Assembly: GCA_030141605.1 (NCBI GenBank)
Contig: JAQGDQ010000049.1
Coordinates: 496,001 to 560,000 of the forward strand
Reading direction: 5' to 3'
Origin: Tubiluchus corallicola
Lineage: Eukaryota; Priapulida; Priapulimorpha; Priapulimorphida; Tubiluchidae
DNA length: 64,000 bases
The notes beneath the pieces were generated by a model that saw nothing but the letters and a program-made list of their open reading frames with translations, did no database searches and was not told where the DNA came from. Positions 13,138 to 25,559 of the stretch are shown here, piece after piece (the first letter of the stretch is position 1; every line of letters starts with the position of its first letter). Position numbers and translations under genes: made by a program.

Positions 13138-16100
13138 CTCAAGTTGGTTTGACATTGGTTTGACAATGTGCTTTGAATTCGAGATTCGGTATGCCCTCAT
13201 ATACACTAACTAAAGGAAACGTTGCGATGCCTCATTTCACTTCAATCGAAGTTTATTTACGCTATGTAATTCAAACACGGGTATTTAGAAATAAATAGGA
13301 ACTAAGATCAAACTTATAGATGGCAACTGAAATGATTAGAAACTATGCTTAGAAAAATGCAGTATACAGGTAATAAAATTGTTTAACACTATATAATAGC
13401 CTCCGTGAAGATTCATGTTGTTGTTTAGTTATCTGCCTGCATATTCATGTTCCACCTGTACAAGTGCTGATGTAACCAAAGAAAAGTTTATAATGCCATA
13501 ACACTGACACATATTGTTCACTAGCTCACTAGTTATCTAACCATATGGGTGTCTGCCCGTTACAAACTTTCCTGCTACCATATATTTGCACATTCCCCGA
13601 GTTTCACATTTACCCATTTGAAAGTATTTCATATTTAAAGTGATCTTATAAACAAAGAAAACTTTGTGACACCTCAACAAGAATGTACATTGTTTACTAG
13701 CTCATTAGTTATCTAATCGTATGGGTGCCAGCCTGTTACAAACTTTCGTGTTCCCGTGTGCCCGCACTTTTCGCAAGTTTCATATTTGACACAAGTTTTC
13801 CATGTTTAAAGTGTTGGTGTAACCAAAGAAAAGTTTGTAACACCTGAACAAGGATACATATCGCTTACTAGCTCATTAGTCGGCCCATTACAAACTTTCA
13901 TGTTCCCATATGCCTGCACTTTTCGCAAGTTTCACATTTGACACAATGCTCCATATTCTAATTTCTAAAACAGTTTTTTGATGCATGCTTGTATGCGATA
14001 CGGTAACTTAAATTAGGTGACGTTGGTACTGTCACAAATATTATCACCCACCATGACACTCAGTGCTGTGACGTCACGTTAGGAAGTGGCAATTAACAGC
14101 CGCAGTACAGTAGACAGGAAATGGCCTCAGCAAGCAGAGACTGTGAACACTGAACAGAACAGTTATTGCTAAGTAATGATTTATCTATTAATAAAAATGT
14201 TTCTTACTATAGTATTTATCTATTTATAGCAAACAAACTTGTAAGAATTAGTTTTTATTTTACAAACCTGCAAGAAACAGCAAATTTATAGTAACAAACA
14301 CAGTATGCAGAGCACTATGATGTTACTGTACCATTATTTAAACTGTGTGTAGGCTGTATGAACAATAGGTGTGCCGAGTACTCCCACGAATTAGATGCAA
14401 GTAAGCTGCCAGCTACTATTTCTTATCTAGTACCCCAGTCTCTTCATTACCGGCGTATCGCTTGATTTTACCCACATGTAAATATAGCGAGAGCCACACA
14501 TGCACAGTGTCGTTCCTAACGTGATGTCACTTCCGCTTTCTTCCCGGATTTTTCGTTTTTTGCAAGATGTCTGTGTGGCGCTAAATTTGAAGTGTTTCAA
14601 TGCTAACCAAACTAAAACGCACAAGTGCTTAAAAAAATGAAGCCGCTTTTTTATATCAGGCTAGTCAGTAGTGAATTTTGACAGCAAGTATCTACCAGGG
14701 TGTTAGTGGACCTTTAATTATACAGTAGTAGTACGTACAATGTCACCAGGTTACATAAATATGATTCCTATTTGTCGCTACTGAAGCTGATTGCGCACTA
14801 AAATTCATGAACTCATTCATAAATTTAATTTGAATTGCATAATTTAAACTATTGTCTTGGCAAAAAGTGGCATGAAAAAAGGCCTGGTTAGTTAAATACT
14901 GAACAAAATGTTACGTGGCACTATTATATTACCACTTTTCAATTGAGTGTTTAGAATAGCATTCAAACAAAATATAATTATTTATGCAGCAATGTAGTGT
15001 ACTCTGTTCCCACTAGATTAGAAAAGATTTTGTATTGAGACAAGCATCATTTAAAACTAAAGAAAATTTTATCCCTGAAACAGCCTAAATTGAGGCCGAC
15101 AATAAAAATACTTCTGTTGCCGTCTAATTGCCCGGGTAATATTTTTTTGTCGCTCGCCCAGCTGGGAATTTTATAATTTTTTTGTACGTTCATATATTTG
15201 CTTGACGCCGTCATATAAAAGTGTATTTTTTTTAAATTTAAAACGTAAAACGCAATAATTGTTATAACATTGTTGTTTCGGGAAACAGTGGACACAGCCA
15301 TGCTTTTCCGTGGCTAACTCTCAGCCAGCATTGCCATTTTGTACGATGCTCATTGTATTGGAGGCTATAAAGTATCGAATTTTCTGCCAAATCAGTGTAT
15401 TTAAGGCCGAGTAGTATTACCGCTCATACCATAAATATCAGAACATACACATTCATGATACAAAAAAGACACTCTACAATAATTGATAATTATACGATAA
15501 TTTAGTAATGCGAAACCAAAAAACAAAGCGTGAAAAATTGTGCATTGAAAAAATTTAAAATATTACTGCTTACCAGTGGAAAATAAACAAACTTTTATTG
15601 CAACTGATTTTAAATATTCAATTTAAAAAATAAAAATTTTTCTTCCCTACTGGCATCTTTTGAGCTCATGAGGTAAGACAGAAACAGTTTTTTGTGGCTG
15701 GCCTAAAGAGCTATAAAATTCAATGTCATTTGGTCATTTGCAGGTCACAAGGAGCAAAAGTTACAAAATATATTAAATACTAAACACTAAATGTACAAGT
15801 AATCTTATTATGTAGGTTAAATTTAATGTAATTAGCACATGAAATACGTTGTGCAACATGCACTACAGAAAGCATGTGCAATGCACTACCAAACATTTAT
15901 TATTCCTGTTCACACTGATAGGTTTCAATTTTAATACACATCATTAATAACAAGATTATAGGAAGAGTGCAATGTAGCACGTTGAGGAAACAGCAGGAGT
16001 CCACAATTTGAAACAAAATGCAAGATAGAAAGGCACAAACAATGTTTGTAATAACCTTGCAATCAATGACAACCTAAAGAAGACTAAAATGGCACGTGTT

Positions 16101-16663
16101 TTTCCTGAGGTGTTACAAACTTTTTTTGGCTACACCAGCACTTCAAATATAGAACATTTGTATTAAATGTGAAACTTGCAAAAAGTGCGGGCATACGGGA
16201 ACGCGAAAGATTGTAACGGACAGGCACCCATATGGGTAGATAGCTGATGAGCTAGTGAACAATATGTGTCCTCGTTGAAGTGTTGCAAACTTTTCCCTGG
16301 TTACACCAGCACTTGTACATGTAGGCACCCTCACGAATACACAGACAGATAAAACTTCACTGAGGATATTAAGCAATTTTATAGGCTGCACGTACCGCAT
16401 TCTTCAAAACACATTGCTTTAATCGCCATCTGTAATTTTGTTTATTGTTTCTCTATTTATTTTTAAATCCCTATTTTTGAAGTGTATGATGCAAATAGAC
16501 TTGAACTGAAGTGAACTGAGGTATTGCAAGATTTCCTTTAGTAAGGCGAAGTGTTTTTTACCCTTTTGAGGCCATACCGAATCTCGAATATCAAACCAGA
16601 TGTACGACTTTTTTTACATTCAATATTGAATATTGAACATCGAATATCAAACCAACTTGAGCC
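13138..16663. mobile_element. ~3.5 kb foldback-type element with ~580-820 bp inverted repeats
   Basis: The left end CTCAAGTTGGTTTGA (13138) and the right end TCAAACCAACTTGAG (ending 16663) are exact inverted copies. Diverged inverted homology continues inward for hundreds of bases: GAGATTCGGTATG at 13180 has its partner in CATACCGAATCTC near 16573, and AGATGGC near 13319 pairs with CGCCATCTGTAA at 16422. The inner part of the left arm is made of three ~170 bp subrepeats. The right arm has roughly one and a half in opposite orientation. No transposase was found in the ~2.1 kb centre (13960-16080). Class is uncertain; long inverted repeats with internal subrepeats resemble foldback or Mutator-like elements. 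No clear target duplication is seen. Confidence 0.7.
13461..13955. repeat. Three ~170 bp tandem subrepeats in the left arm of the foldback element
   Basis: Each unit carries, in order: AACCAAAGAAAAGTTT or a variant, an ACTAGCTCA-TAGT block, GTTACAAACTTTC or a variant, a cytosine-rich tract with GCACTTTTCGCAAGTTTCA, and a TTTGA tract. Units begin near 13475, 13650 and 13815. Reverse copies lie at 16100-16330 in the right arm. Confidence 0.75.
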
Positions 16664-17637
16664 AGTGAGTGTACTGTCTAGCTATTTAATAGAACGAGTC
16701 TTTTGTAGACATTATTCTGTCTACCTTTATAAACTTTGGTTATGCTTCTCTTGCTACACCTCATATTGGTTTGTCTGTTAAGTTTAATTAAGTATTACTC
16801 TTAGGTCTTTCAGTATTACACTTATGTTGATTTAAGGTTTGTTTCACTAAAAGGCTTTCTAGTAATTTGTATGTTTAGTAATGCTTTAAAAACTGCTTGT
16901 CTTCTGTTCCTGAATATTGCCTATTTGAATTTCATTAGAATGGTGACTTTGTGTACTTGCTAATTAAACTTTTTATAAATTTGCTCATGCTCTTCACAAA
17001 GTTTAACAGTTTCATTTCTGCTTAATTTGGCAGTGTAATTTTTGCACACACCGCAAGTTGGAATACAGCACTCAGTGGCAAAGTCTAATCAGTTTGGATG
17101 GTTGTGACGAGATAGTAGGCAAGACTAGACCTTACTTATGCCTCTAAAATGAGAAACTGACATGGCAAAGTGTCATAAGCACGTTTGCATATGAAAATGG
17201 CTTACGTTATGCTCACTTACTGGGACAAGCTGCTAAAATCAGTGATATAGCAAATGACACCTCCCAGAGTGTGTGTCTATTGAATCCGGAAACTACCCAT
17301 TTGTTCAACAATTAGCTTCAGTGCCATACTTAATTTCATTCGACAAATGCGGTGCTATGACCACTCAGCTATGCATCTTCCTTCATTTTCACTTTTGAGA
17401 TGGTTTCTCAACCACCCCAATTCTTGCGTGAAATAGTTTCATTAGCATTATTATCATTTAATAATTTATTACTTTGTTCTAGAAAAGTCTAGATTATACA
17501 TTTATTCTTCAAACATTATGTACGTACATATAAACATAATAAATGCCTTTTTCTTTGTTATGTAGTATTCAAACCGTTTTTAAACAGCTTTATTACCAAA
17601 ATTTTTGTATGTGTAACTGAACCAGCGAACAGTTGTG
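16664..17637. other. Intergenic, upstream of the syntaxin gene; no gene seen
   Basis: AT-rich sequence with no supported exon. It should contain the syntaxin promoter and 5' untranslated region, but no TATA box or other start signal stands out. Confidence 0.5.
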
Positions 17638-20600
17638 ATGTCTAATTCTTATCACGGAGGCACTTATGCCATGTCTGGCACTAAAGAAAGTGCGGCAGAT
17701 TTCACACGCCTTTCGCAGAACATAAGTACCAATGTACAGAAAGTGCAACAGAATGGTAAGTTTAATTCTATTTAAGATTTAATGAAATACAATATAAAAT
17801 GTTTTTATTTCCTTTAACACTTGCAGTTTTGAACAGTCAAATATCATTTGTTTATATTTTCATTGTTAATTTTATCTATGTAGTTACGAATAATAGTACC
17901 GTAAAATTGTACTTTTAGTTAAAAAATGGCACCTGCTTATGTTGGTAATAAAATGCAATTGCAAGAGTAAGACCTAATGCCAATTTTCATGGAATTTCTA
18001 AATCTTTCGAATTTTTGTTGAATTTATTTGTAATACAGTAGTGAACTGATCTTGTATGTTGCTTTCTTTGAAACAAACAGCAACATAAATTTTGGTTGCC
18101 AAATTGTTCTGTTTTTTGTGTTCATTTATTTGTTTGTGTATTTTTTAGTTTCTTCGATAACTCGAATGGTGGATCAGCTTGGGACAACACAAGAAACAGA
18201 AATGCTTTGGGACAAGCTGTAAGTATTTTCTTTGCATAATATAAAACAATTTACTCCAATCTTGCGCAGTAGTTTTTCAAAACCTGTGTAATTGCTAGTG
18301 CATTTTTTTCTTTGTCCTTGTCTGATCCTGAATTTAGTTTAATATAAAAACGTATTAGAAGAAATGCTACTGTTTGTTTGATATTCTCATTTCTTCATGA
18401 CATAGGTGTCTGATTTATATACTTGTATTGATAAAAATATGAAATCATTTAATGTTGAGATTAATTTTTGTTTTACCTCATTTAGGAATCAGATTCAACA
18501 TTACACGAACCAGTTAGTGAAAGATATTAATAAAAATTTAAAAGAACTTTCTTCGATGACGCCGTTATCATCCCATTCCGATCAAGTAAGTAAACTCTGC
18601 TAATTTAGAGTGTGTACAACGGTTTGCAGGCAAACTAGTTACGATGTTGCAACTGACGGGAAGAAAACAAATAATGGTGATCGTTTTATAATTTTTTTGT
18701 CAAAATAAAAAAGTTAGTTAAAGTATAGAAACTGAAATTACAGCAGTAAGACCAAACTAGAAATAATTTCACTTACATGTATAGAAAAAATAACTACGAG
18801 GAGCCTAATAAATGCTAGGTTAAGTAGATCTAATATATGGAAAGTTAAAGTGGACAGGTCTATTGCAATTTTTCAGTGTTTTTCTTAAAATAAAAAATTA
18901 TCAGCGAAAATTATTTTAGTAGACTAGCTACCCAGTTATGTATCAGAGCTAAGTAATATTACGATTGACCGTTCCAAATGCAGTGGTATTATTGATAAGG
19001 TAATTGCAATGGGAAAAGCAGTCAGCATGAGCGTAACAAAAATTGTTAAACATATGGTTAAACATATATCTTAATGGTCCTTGTCAGTTTGTATGCATAG
19101 ACTGGTAAGGATAAAGGATGCCCACTGACGTGACTGTGATATAGAAACAATGTATAATAGTTATTATAACTTTAGTTTTGTCAGTATTTGTTTTCTCATT
19201 TTAGTTTCTGCATAAGCAAATTGTATTCAAGAGGCAATAGATCTACAACCAGGTGTGTGCTCAGCATAAGAAACCTGCAAATGAGTTTAAAAGTGCATTT
19301 TTCCATTTAAGTGGTTCACACATTGCAAAAGTGCAAAAGCTATTTATGGTGATACATTCTGCTATTTTCATATATTTTAATACAGAGAGTAAGAAAACTG
19401 CAGGTGGAACGGCTCACAAAGGATTTTTCCGACTCCCTTAACAGTTTCCAGATGGCGCAACGGAGGGTGGCAGAAAAAGAGAAGCAAAGTGTAGCCCGGG
19501 CTCGAGCTCAGTCCAGTAATAAAGATGTAAGTCATCTGAATAATTGTCTTCTAACTTGTAACCACTAGTAACTTGTGTTTCCTTGTAACCACTAGTGCTG
19601 TTCCGGTTAATTGATTTCGTTGAAAGTCGGTAGGCGGTGACATTCGACTAAGCACTCGATCATAAATTAACATAATCGATGATTGCTTAATACAATAAGT
19701 GTAAGATTTTGCACATTTTGCCACCCGTTTCTACCGTTTATCGCATTGTTGATAGCCGTAAATGTCATTAGTAAAATATTTTAATGAATATGCGCCATAA
19801 CTTATACAAATAGAACAGTTACTTATCAAAAGAAATTGCCAACAATCAACGCTGAGGCAGTGCGGCTTACAGCAAGGTTCATCATGAGATATCTGTGCAC
19901 AGTGCTTTGCCGCTTTGTGACATTCTTATTTGATCATAGAAATGAGACCGATTCCCAACACTAGTAACTACTTAGTTAAATTCTGTTATAAACATAATTG
20001 CCACCGTACACCACTTACAATTACAAATGATATACATTTGTGACTTGTACTAACGTTTGTTTGTGCAGTAAGTAAATTTTGTAAGTCAAGTATCCTTTTA
20101 TACTGAATTTGAATACAGCTGTCTTTGTTGGTGAGTGGTGACTCTGTTCCTTTACCACTTATTCAAAAGTTGAGTAAAGTTTGGCAATACTGTTTTGATT
20201 AAATATGAGAATTGGACAAATTTGGGTCTTTTGACAGTATTCAATTTAGTATATTGCATTGGAGACTGTGTAACACAGCTAGGCTGATTATGTTATCAAT
20301 ACAATAACAAATACTGCCGTTGTTTAGGTTAAAATTTTATTATCGTTTCTTGGACCATTTTAATAAAATACAATTAACTGTTCAAATTGTTCATTTTAAA
20401 CCAATTTCAGTGTAGTTAATAGTTTGTGTTAAATGACTTTACATTTAGGGCATCCTAGATGATAGTTTAGGCACTACACAGCTGGTAAACTTAGCCGGTC
20501 CAACACAACAAGTACAAGCTCAAATGGAGGATGTTGACCTTGAGCTTCTAGAGGAGAGAGAAAATGCCATCCGTCAGTTAGAGGTAATCCAGTAAAGTTT

Positions 20601-23600
20601 TCATTTTGAAATGGTTAAGTTTTGTTGTCAAATTTGCATTTTATTCGAGATGTGTACTAGCTTAGCAATTTTCACATGTCGCGCAGTGGAGCTTGCCATT
20701 TCTTTTACATATTGCATTCTTACTTTAGCAATGGAAATAGTAACAATTTTTGCCATTTTGAATACTCGTAAATGGTGAATTATGAATTCATTTGTCTAAG
20801 TAACTTAACTGCTTATGTTTAGTTCTTATTATTTGATTCATGTGGTTTACTATTACGTTTATCGGTTATCATACTTTATTTTATAGTTTTGAGTTAGTTT
20901 GTTCTAGTGAATTTACAAAAATCTCATAATTCTATTAATTACTTCTCCCGCTTTTCCAAAAAATTTTACTGTCCATTGCTTCTTCCAAGTTCCTAAGTCA
21001 GCCAACCACATGTCCCAGTAATCATTATCATGAAACTCTCCTTCTTATAATTTTAAACTTTTGGTTGGTATTTGTTGTTTAAAGTAGTTGGATAATAATC
21101 CTAATAGCTTTGTGAAAGTGCTTGACAATTAGTTAATGATGGATACTTTATGTTTGCGTGATATTTTATTATCTTGTTAAATGAATCTTGTAAAACAAAA
21201 TGTTACAATGCTATTATGTGGAGGACTGTATCATTGAGGATATTATTTATGATGATTATGATTACGTTTTACAGTCTGATATACAAGATGTGAACAGTAT
21301 TTTTAAGGATCTTGGTTTATTGGTGCATGAACAAGGTGAAATGGTTGGTAAGTGTTGTTTTTTGTTGAATTGTCATGAGAAACTTTGCAGATCACTGTAG
21401 GTTTTCCCAGCTGCTCAGCTGCAGTGAAATTTATATTGGTAGTTTGTATTGTTCATTACTTGCTTTCTCATGTTTGTTGTTTGTGTTCAACAGTATTTTT
21501 TCATTTCTTCAAATTTGTGAAATGGCATTTTTTAAATTTGCAGATGTTTAAATGTGATAAATTGTATGATATTAATTGTGATGGATCATTTTCTTAAAAA
21601 GACAAAAAAATTTTGGACACTTATAGTCACTGGTATGATCATAATACTTATCAAAATTGCAGCATTTTAAGAAAGACATTTTAAAAGCATTTTAAGATGC
21701 CCTAAATGCAAAGCCATTTAACACAAACTATTAACTACACTAAGAGTTACTGTCTAATCAGAGGTGTCATTGTTATAATCTAACAGATTTTTGCAGGTCA
21801 GATCGTTTAAGTAGAATGCATAATGTTTCTTTTTAATACATTTGTGACGACCACTTGCTTAGGTTAGGTCAGGTGTGGAGAGAGATGGTAGGATTTTTAT
21901 TCTAGCTCACTAAAGATGCTAAATTGGGAGAACCTAACATTGTAGATGAATTATTCACCCATTATTCAATTACAAAGAATGTTAATAGATTGTCTTCTTC
22001 TTGGTTTATGATACTTGCTGCAGAAATGAAACACTAAATATCGAGATAACATTTATGCTAGAATTTACTATCATATGATATCACAGCAACAGTACATACA
22101 GGTAGTCGTGCCGGCATGTTGGTCATAAGACATACTGAATGCGTATTATGTTATGTTATGTTATGTTAAATGTTATATATTATTGGACTTGTATGTTAAA
22201 GCGGCATACTCCTACATGCAAGACGTTGTGTGTGTATGCACACTAAACATGATAACGTTTACGATAAATTTATCGTATATCGATAAAATTCCTTTGTCTA
22301 AGAAATAGAAGGAAATATGAATTGTGGTTGTTTTTGTATTAAATGGCGGTCGGGTCATAAAATCTAACAGTTGCAAGTCACACAGATCGTAAGTCAACGA
22401 CTACCTGTACACTTAATGATATATCGTTAAGCCAAAAAATCAGTAAAATCCACAATTTTATTGCTTAATAGTATATCATATATCAAATAATATATCAAAC
22501 TAATTGAAAACATCGATGAAGTTGTTGACAAATATCAGTGAAAGCTAGCTAGGATTAGTGCTGATTGACTTATCAACTCACAAGCAATTGTAAACAAACC
22601 TCTGAAATGCACAACTTAAATATAAAACTAGCAGCTCAAACAAATTAACAAAGAGTTAGTAAACCAAGATGAAATCAATGAAGAATTACAGAGCAAAAGT
22701 CACAAGGCACTAGTAAAATCGACAACAAAGTGTCAAAGATACCTAAAAGGTATACAGACAATTAGTAATGATTTGAAGCTAATAGACAGAAATTGTTAAA
22801 AACAATGCAAAGCAAGTCACTCAGTTGCTTGCAAGGGATGAGTAAAAATGATGAGATTTAGACTTGTGACTTACAGCTGCCTCAAATGTCAAACATTCTA
22901 GAGGCCGCTACACTTTGCAAAAAACATTAATTATTGGCAAATCATTTCGTATTCTGAGAAAGTTGTTGCGCCATCCTTTGTCATTGGAGACAGCTCTTTT
23001 GCTGTGGAAATGCCAAATTTCATACCAGGAAACTAGATGCAGATTTCATGAGTGTTTTTTGCACTTTTCTTTAATTAGTTTAGTGAATATTTCTTGCATA
23101 CGAGGTGATCAAACTAATGGTGATTAAATTAAAATATATTTATTTATATTCTTATTTGTCTGGAGTATTTTGAAGGTGAGGGATGAATAGCGTGTGCATG
23201 GTTGCAAAGATGAGCAGTGCCAAGCTCACTTGATAAATAGATGTGTGACTGCTGGGAAGACTACTTCTGAGCAATTTCAATTATTATACAGCTTTTAGCT
23301 ATTTGCCTTTGTCTTTGAGGAATGATGTCACTGCATCCCAACATGCTATGACTGATGTTAGAACTATCTTTACTAATATTAATTTCTAAATGCCTGCTTC
23401 ACAAAATGCCAAATTAAGTAAAATGATAGTGATGTGCACTGATTTATAGCTTGGGCTTATTATGTGGTTCTATGTTTCATAATTGTAGATTCTATTGAGG
23501 CTAATGTTGAAACTGCTGCTGTCCAAGTTGAAGAGGGAACTGTTAAATTACGAAAGGCATCTGAGTACCAGGCAAGTACTTTGAAGCTACGTTACGCCTG

Positions 23601-24370
23601 TAATATTGCATGCATCAGCAGTTTATTTAAGGTTTTCATCTAAAATTGGCTCTAAAAATATTTGTCTGCTTGATTATCTAATTTTGATGTCATACATTTT
23701 GCTTTTTTATGAGAAATGTCTAAGAGCCAATTTGCCATAAATGTACCCCCAAATGGCTGTCTAATCTAAACTTGTAATATTCCTCTTATCTTTATAAGAT
23801 TTAGCATTACTTTGGCTGATGCAGGATTAAATAATTGTAAAAATATTGTTTTCTTAACATCGTCACTGTAACATCAGACATTATATGTGGCTTGACAACT
23901 TTATGATTTACTTATTGCAAGAGCTTCAGATATTGTCCTGTTTTCATCTTTACTAGTTTGGTAAATCTGTTATCTTACCCTTTGCACAAGTTCTAAATTG
24001 ATCTTTTGCTGCACTAAGTTCATAATCAATTTGAACTTATTTTATAATTGACTTATTCGTCAACAATTTGGCAAAAGCCTTTTTAGCACTGGGTTGTCTA
24101 ATTAACGGGAAATTAACTTTGTTATATCTTGCAGAAAACAAAACAGACAAATAGTAAATGTTGATTTACATGGTTTAATTTCAAGGTGCTTGCTTTTTAT
24201 CTTACTCGTGTAGTTACTGTGTAAAGATACGTTTTTATTTGTTATTATGTAAAATTTATTTCACTTTTATTTAGACTAAAGCAAGAAAAAAGAAATGCAT
24301 CATCCTGATCATCGTTCTGATTCTGCTTGGTGTTGTAGCGCTCATTATTTGGTTGTCGGTTAGGAAGTGA
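17638..24370 (+). CDS. STX7/STX12: Syntaxin 7/12-like endosomal Qa-SNARE, isoform A (proximal last exon)
   Basis: Membrane-anchored SNARE of the endosome-lysosome fusion machinery. Exons: 17638-17755, 18149-18218, 18486-18585, 19386-19526, 20449-20583, 21275-21347, 23489-23571, 24275-24370, all in matching phase, 271 residues with a stop. The start is MSNSYHGGTYAMSGT. Residues ~20-125 form the N-terminal Habc bundle (FTRLSQNISTNVQKVQQN; LNQIQHYTNQLVKDINKNLK; RVRKLQVERLTKDFSDSLNS). Residues ~170-240 are the SNARE helix, with SIFKDLGLLVHEQGEMVDSI carrying the central glutamine in HEQG. The last exon adds a basic stretch (TKARKKK) and a hydrophobic anchor of about 20 residues, then SVRK. Length matches the family (about 260-275). 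Exon 7 ends with a GC donor. A polyadenylation-type ATTAAA lies at 24738-24743. The single gene resembles both vertebrate paralogues, so the symbol is given as a pair. Confidence 0.93.
19593..19963. mobile_element. hAT-like non-autonomous transposon in syntaxin intron 4
   Basis: The left end is TAGTGCTGTTCCGG. The right end, read on the other strand, is TAGTGTTGGGAATCGG. The flanks are GTAACCAC (19585-19592) and GTAACTAC (19964-19971), 7 of 8 identical. The 371 bp element has no coding frame. Confidence 0.7.
22099..22407. mobile_element. 309 bp pogo/Tigger-like MITE in syntaxin intron 6
   Basis: The left end CAGGTAGTCGT and the right end ACGACTACCTG are exact inverted copies, flanked on both sides by TA (22097-22098 and 22408-22409). 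CAG-type ends with TA duplication fit pogo-like elements. Inverted identity is short (about 11 bp), so the element may be old or a hybrid copy. It includes a small TTATG run. Confidence 0.6.
23489..23573 (+). promoter_or_regulatory. Syntaxin exon 7 with GC-AG splice donor
   Basis: The exon ends GAGTACCAG and the intron begins GCAAGTAC. No GT donor in reach would keep the frame into either last exon. GCAAGT is the usual form of the minor GC-AG class. This is the donor at which the choice between the two anchor exons is made. Confidence 0.85.
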
Positions 24371-25464
24371 TTGGCACATTAGGTTTGTGGCATATTTTAT
24401 TTTCCTTGTGCATTTAACTAGATGACTGGCTTTCACTTTGTTTGGTGTGCTTTTTATTTGGAAGCTTCAAGATGTTTTTTGAAGACAGTGTACTGTCACT
24501 TATAGGCTGCCTCTGAATGGTATAGGAGCATTATACGATTGTTTGTCCAGTGTAGACTTCCAAGGGGTACATACACTGCAAAATTGAGGTTCTTTTTGTG
24601 ACTGTGTTATCGATTTCTATTGTTATAAACCTTTTAATTCCAAAAAGTTTTAGTGATAGTTATTAGCTCATCATTTTTGTATCTTTCTATTACATCTTTA
24701 TTTTTGCTATAGCTTGCAGCATGCTTGTCTTTATTATATTAAAGATTTTATAAATCCTGTTTTCTGCATCGTTTTTAGACCTTTGCTTTTTGCCTGTTAA
24801 ATTGTGAGATTTGCGGTTGTTCATTTACATTTTGTTTCATCATCGGCCACTGGGAATGCAAAAACACTTCAAACATGTTTATTTTTAGTTATATCATTTT
24901 GCATGAAGCTGCCAGTACCTGTTCTCTTTTGTGTTGTATTTAAATGATTATCAGTTTACTACGTATCACTTTACCTCTTGCACATCATCATGAATTATTG
25001 CAACTCATTGAGTGCAGTTTCACCCCAGTGCCAGTATTACTGTCTTATTGAATTTCTCTATTATTTGATATAATTATGCAGACATGAAAACGTAAACAAA
25101 CGCTAAATATTTTTTATACTGTGTGTTAGCTAGCTTTCAAATTCAACAATGTTGGGGGAAAATGGCCTATATTGGGCCTTAGGGGGTTAATTAAGTAAAA
25201 ATAGCATAATTTGCACAACAAAACATGCCATCTGATGATTTTTTTGTACTTTTTTCAGTGTAAACTTTTTTTAATGTAGCATATGCCAATACAGCAAATT
25301 AGTCAAAAATATGATGTAGGTTTAATAACCAACAGAAGCAGTGCAGTAGCATTTCTGCTGTATTTATACACGGGATGCAATTACACCCCATTTCCAGTAT
25401 TCACATGACCATGAAATATTTCCATAATTCGGTCAGCATAATTTGGATACTTTGTTTCTTGCAG

Positions 25465-25557
25465 AGAGCTTCCCGCAAAAGAACTGTGATCATGAGCTTG
25501 TTTTTAGTCATCATTGGCGTAACCATTGCTGGAATAGTCTGGGCAGCAAATGGCTAA
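25465..25557 (+). CDS. STX7/STX12: Alternative last exon of the syntaxin gene (isoform B, distal transmembrane anchor)
   Basis: A second exon that can follow exon 7: acceptor TTTCTTGCAG, then RASRKRT, a hydrophobic anchor (VIMSLFLVIIGVTIAGIVWA) and ANG-stop, 31 codons in phase 0. Joined to 17638-23571 it gives a 270-residue protein that differs from isoform A only after the SNARE motif. Its basic start and short polar end fit a syntaxin C-terminus at least as well as the proximal exon does. An AATAAA lies at 25715-25720. It is therefore probably a true alternative terminal exon with its own poly(A) site rather than a chance frame. Confidence 0.85.
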   Translation, partial: RASRKRTVIMSLFLVIIGVTIAGIVWAANG

Positions 25558-25559
25558 AA

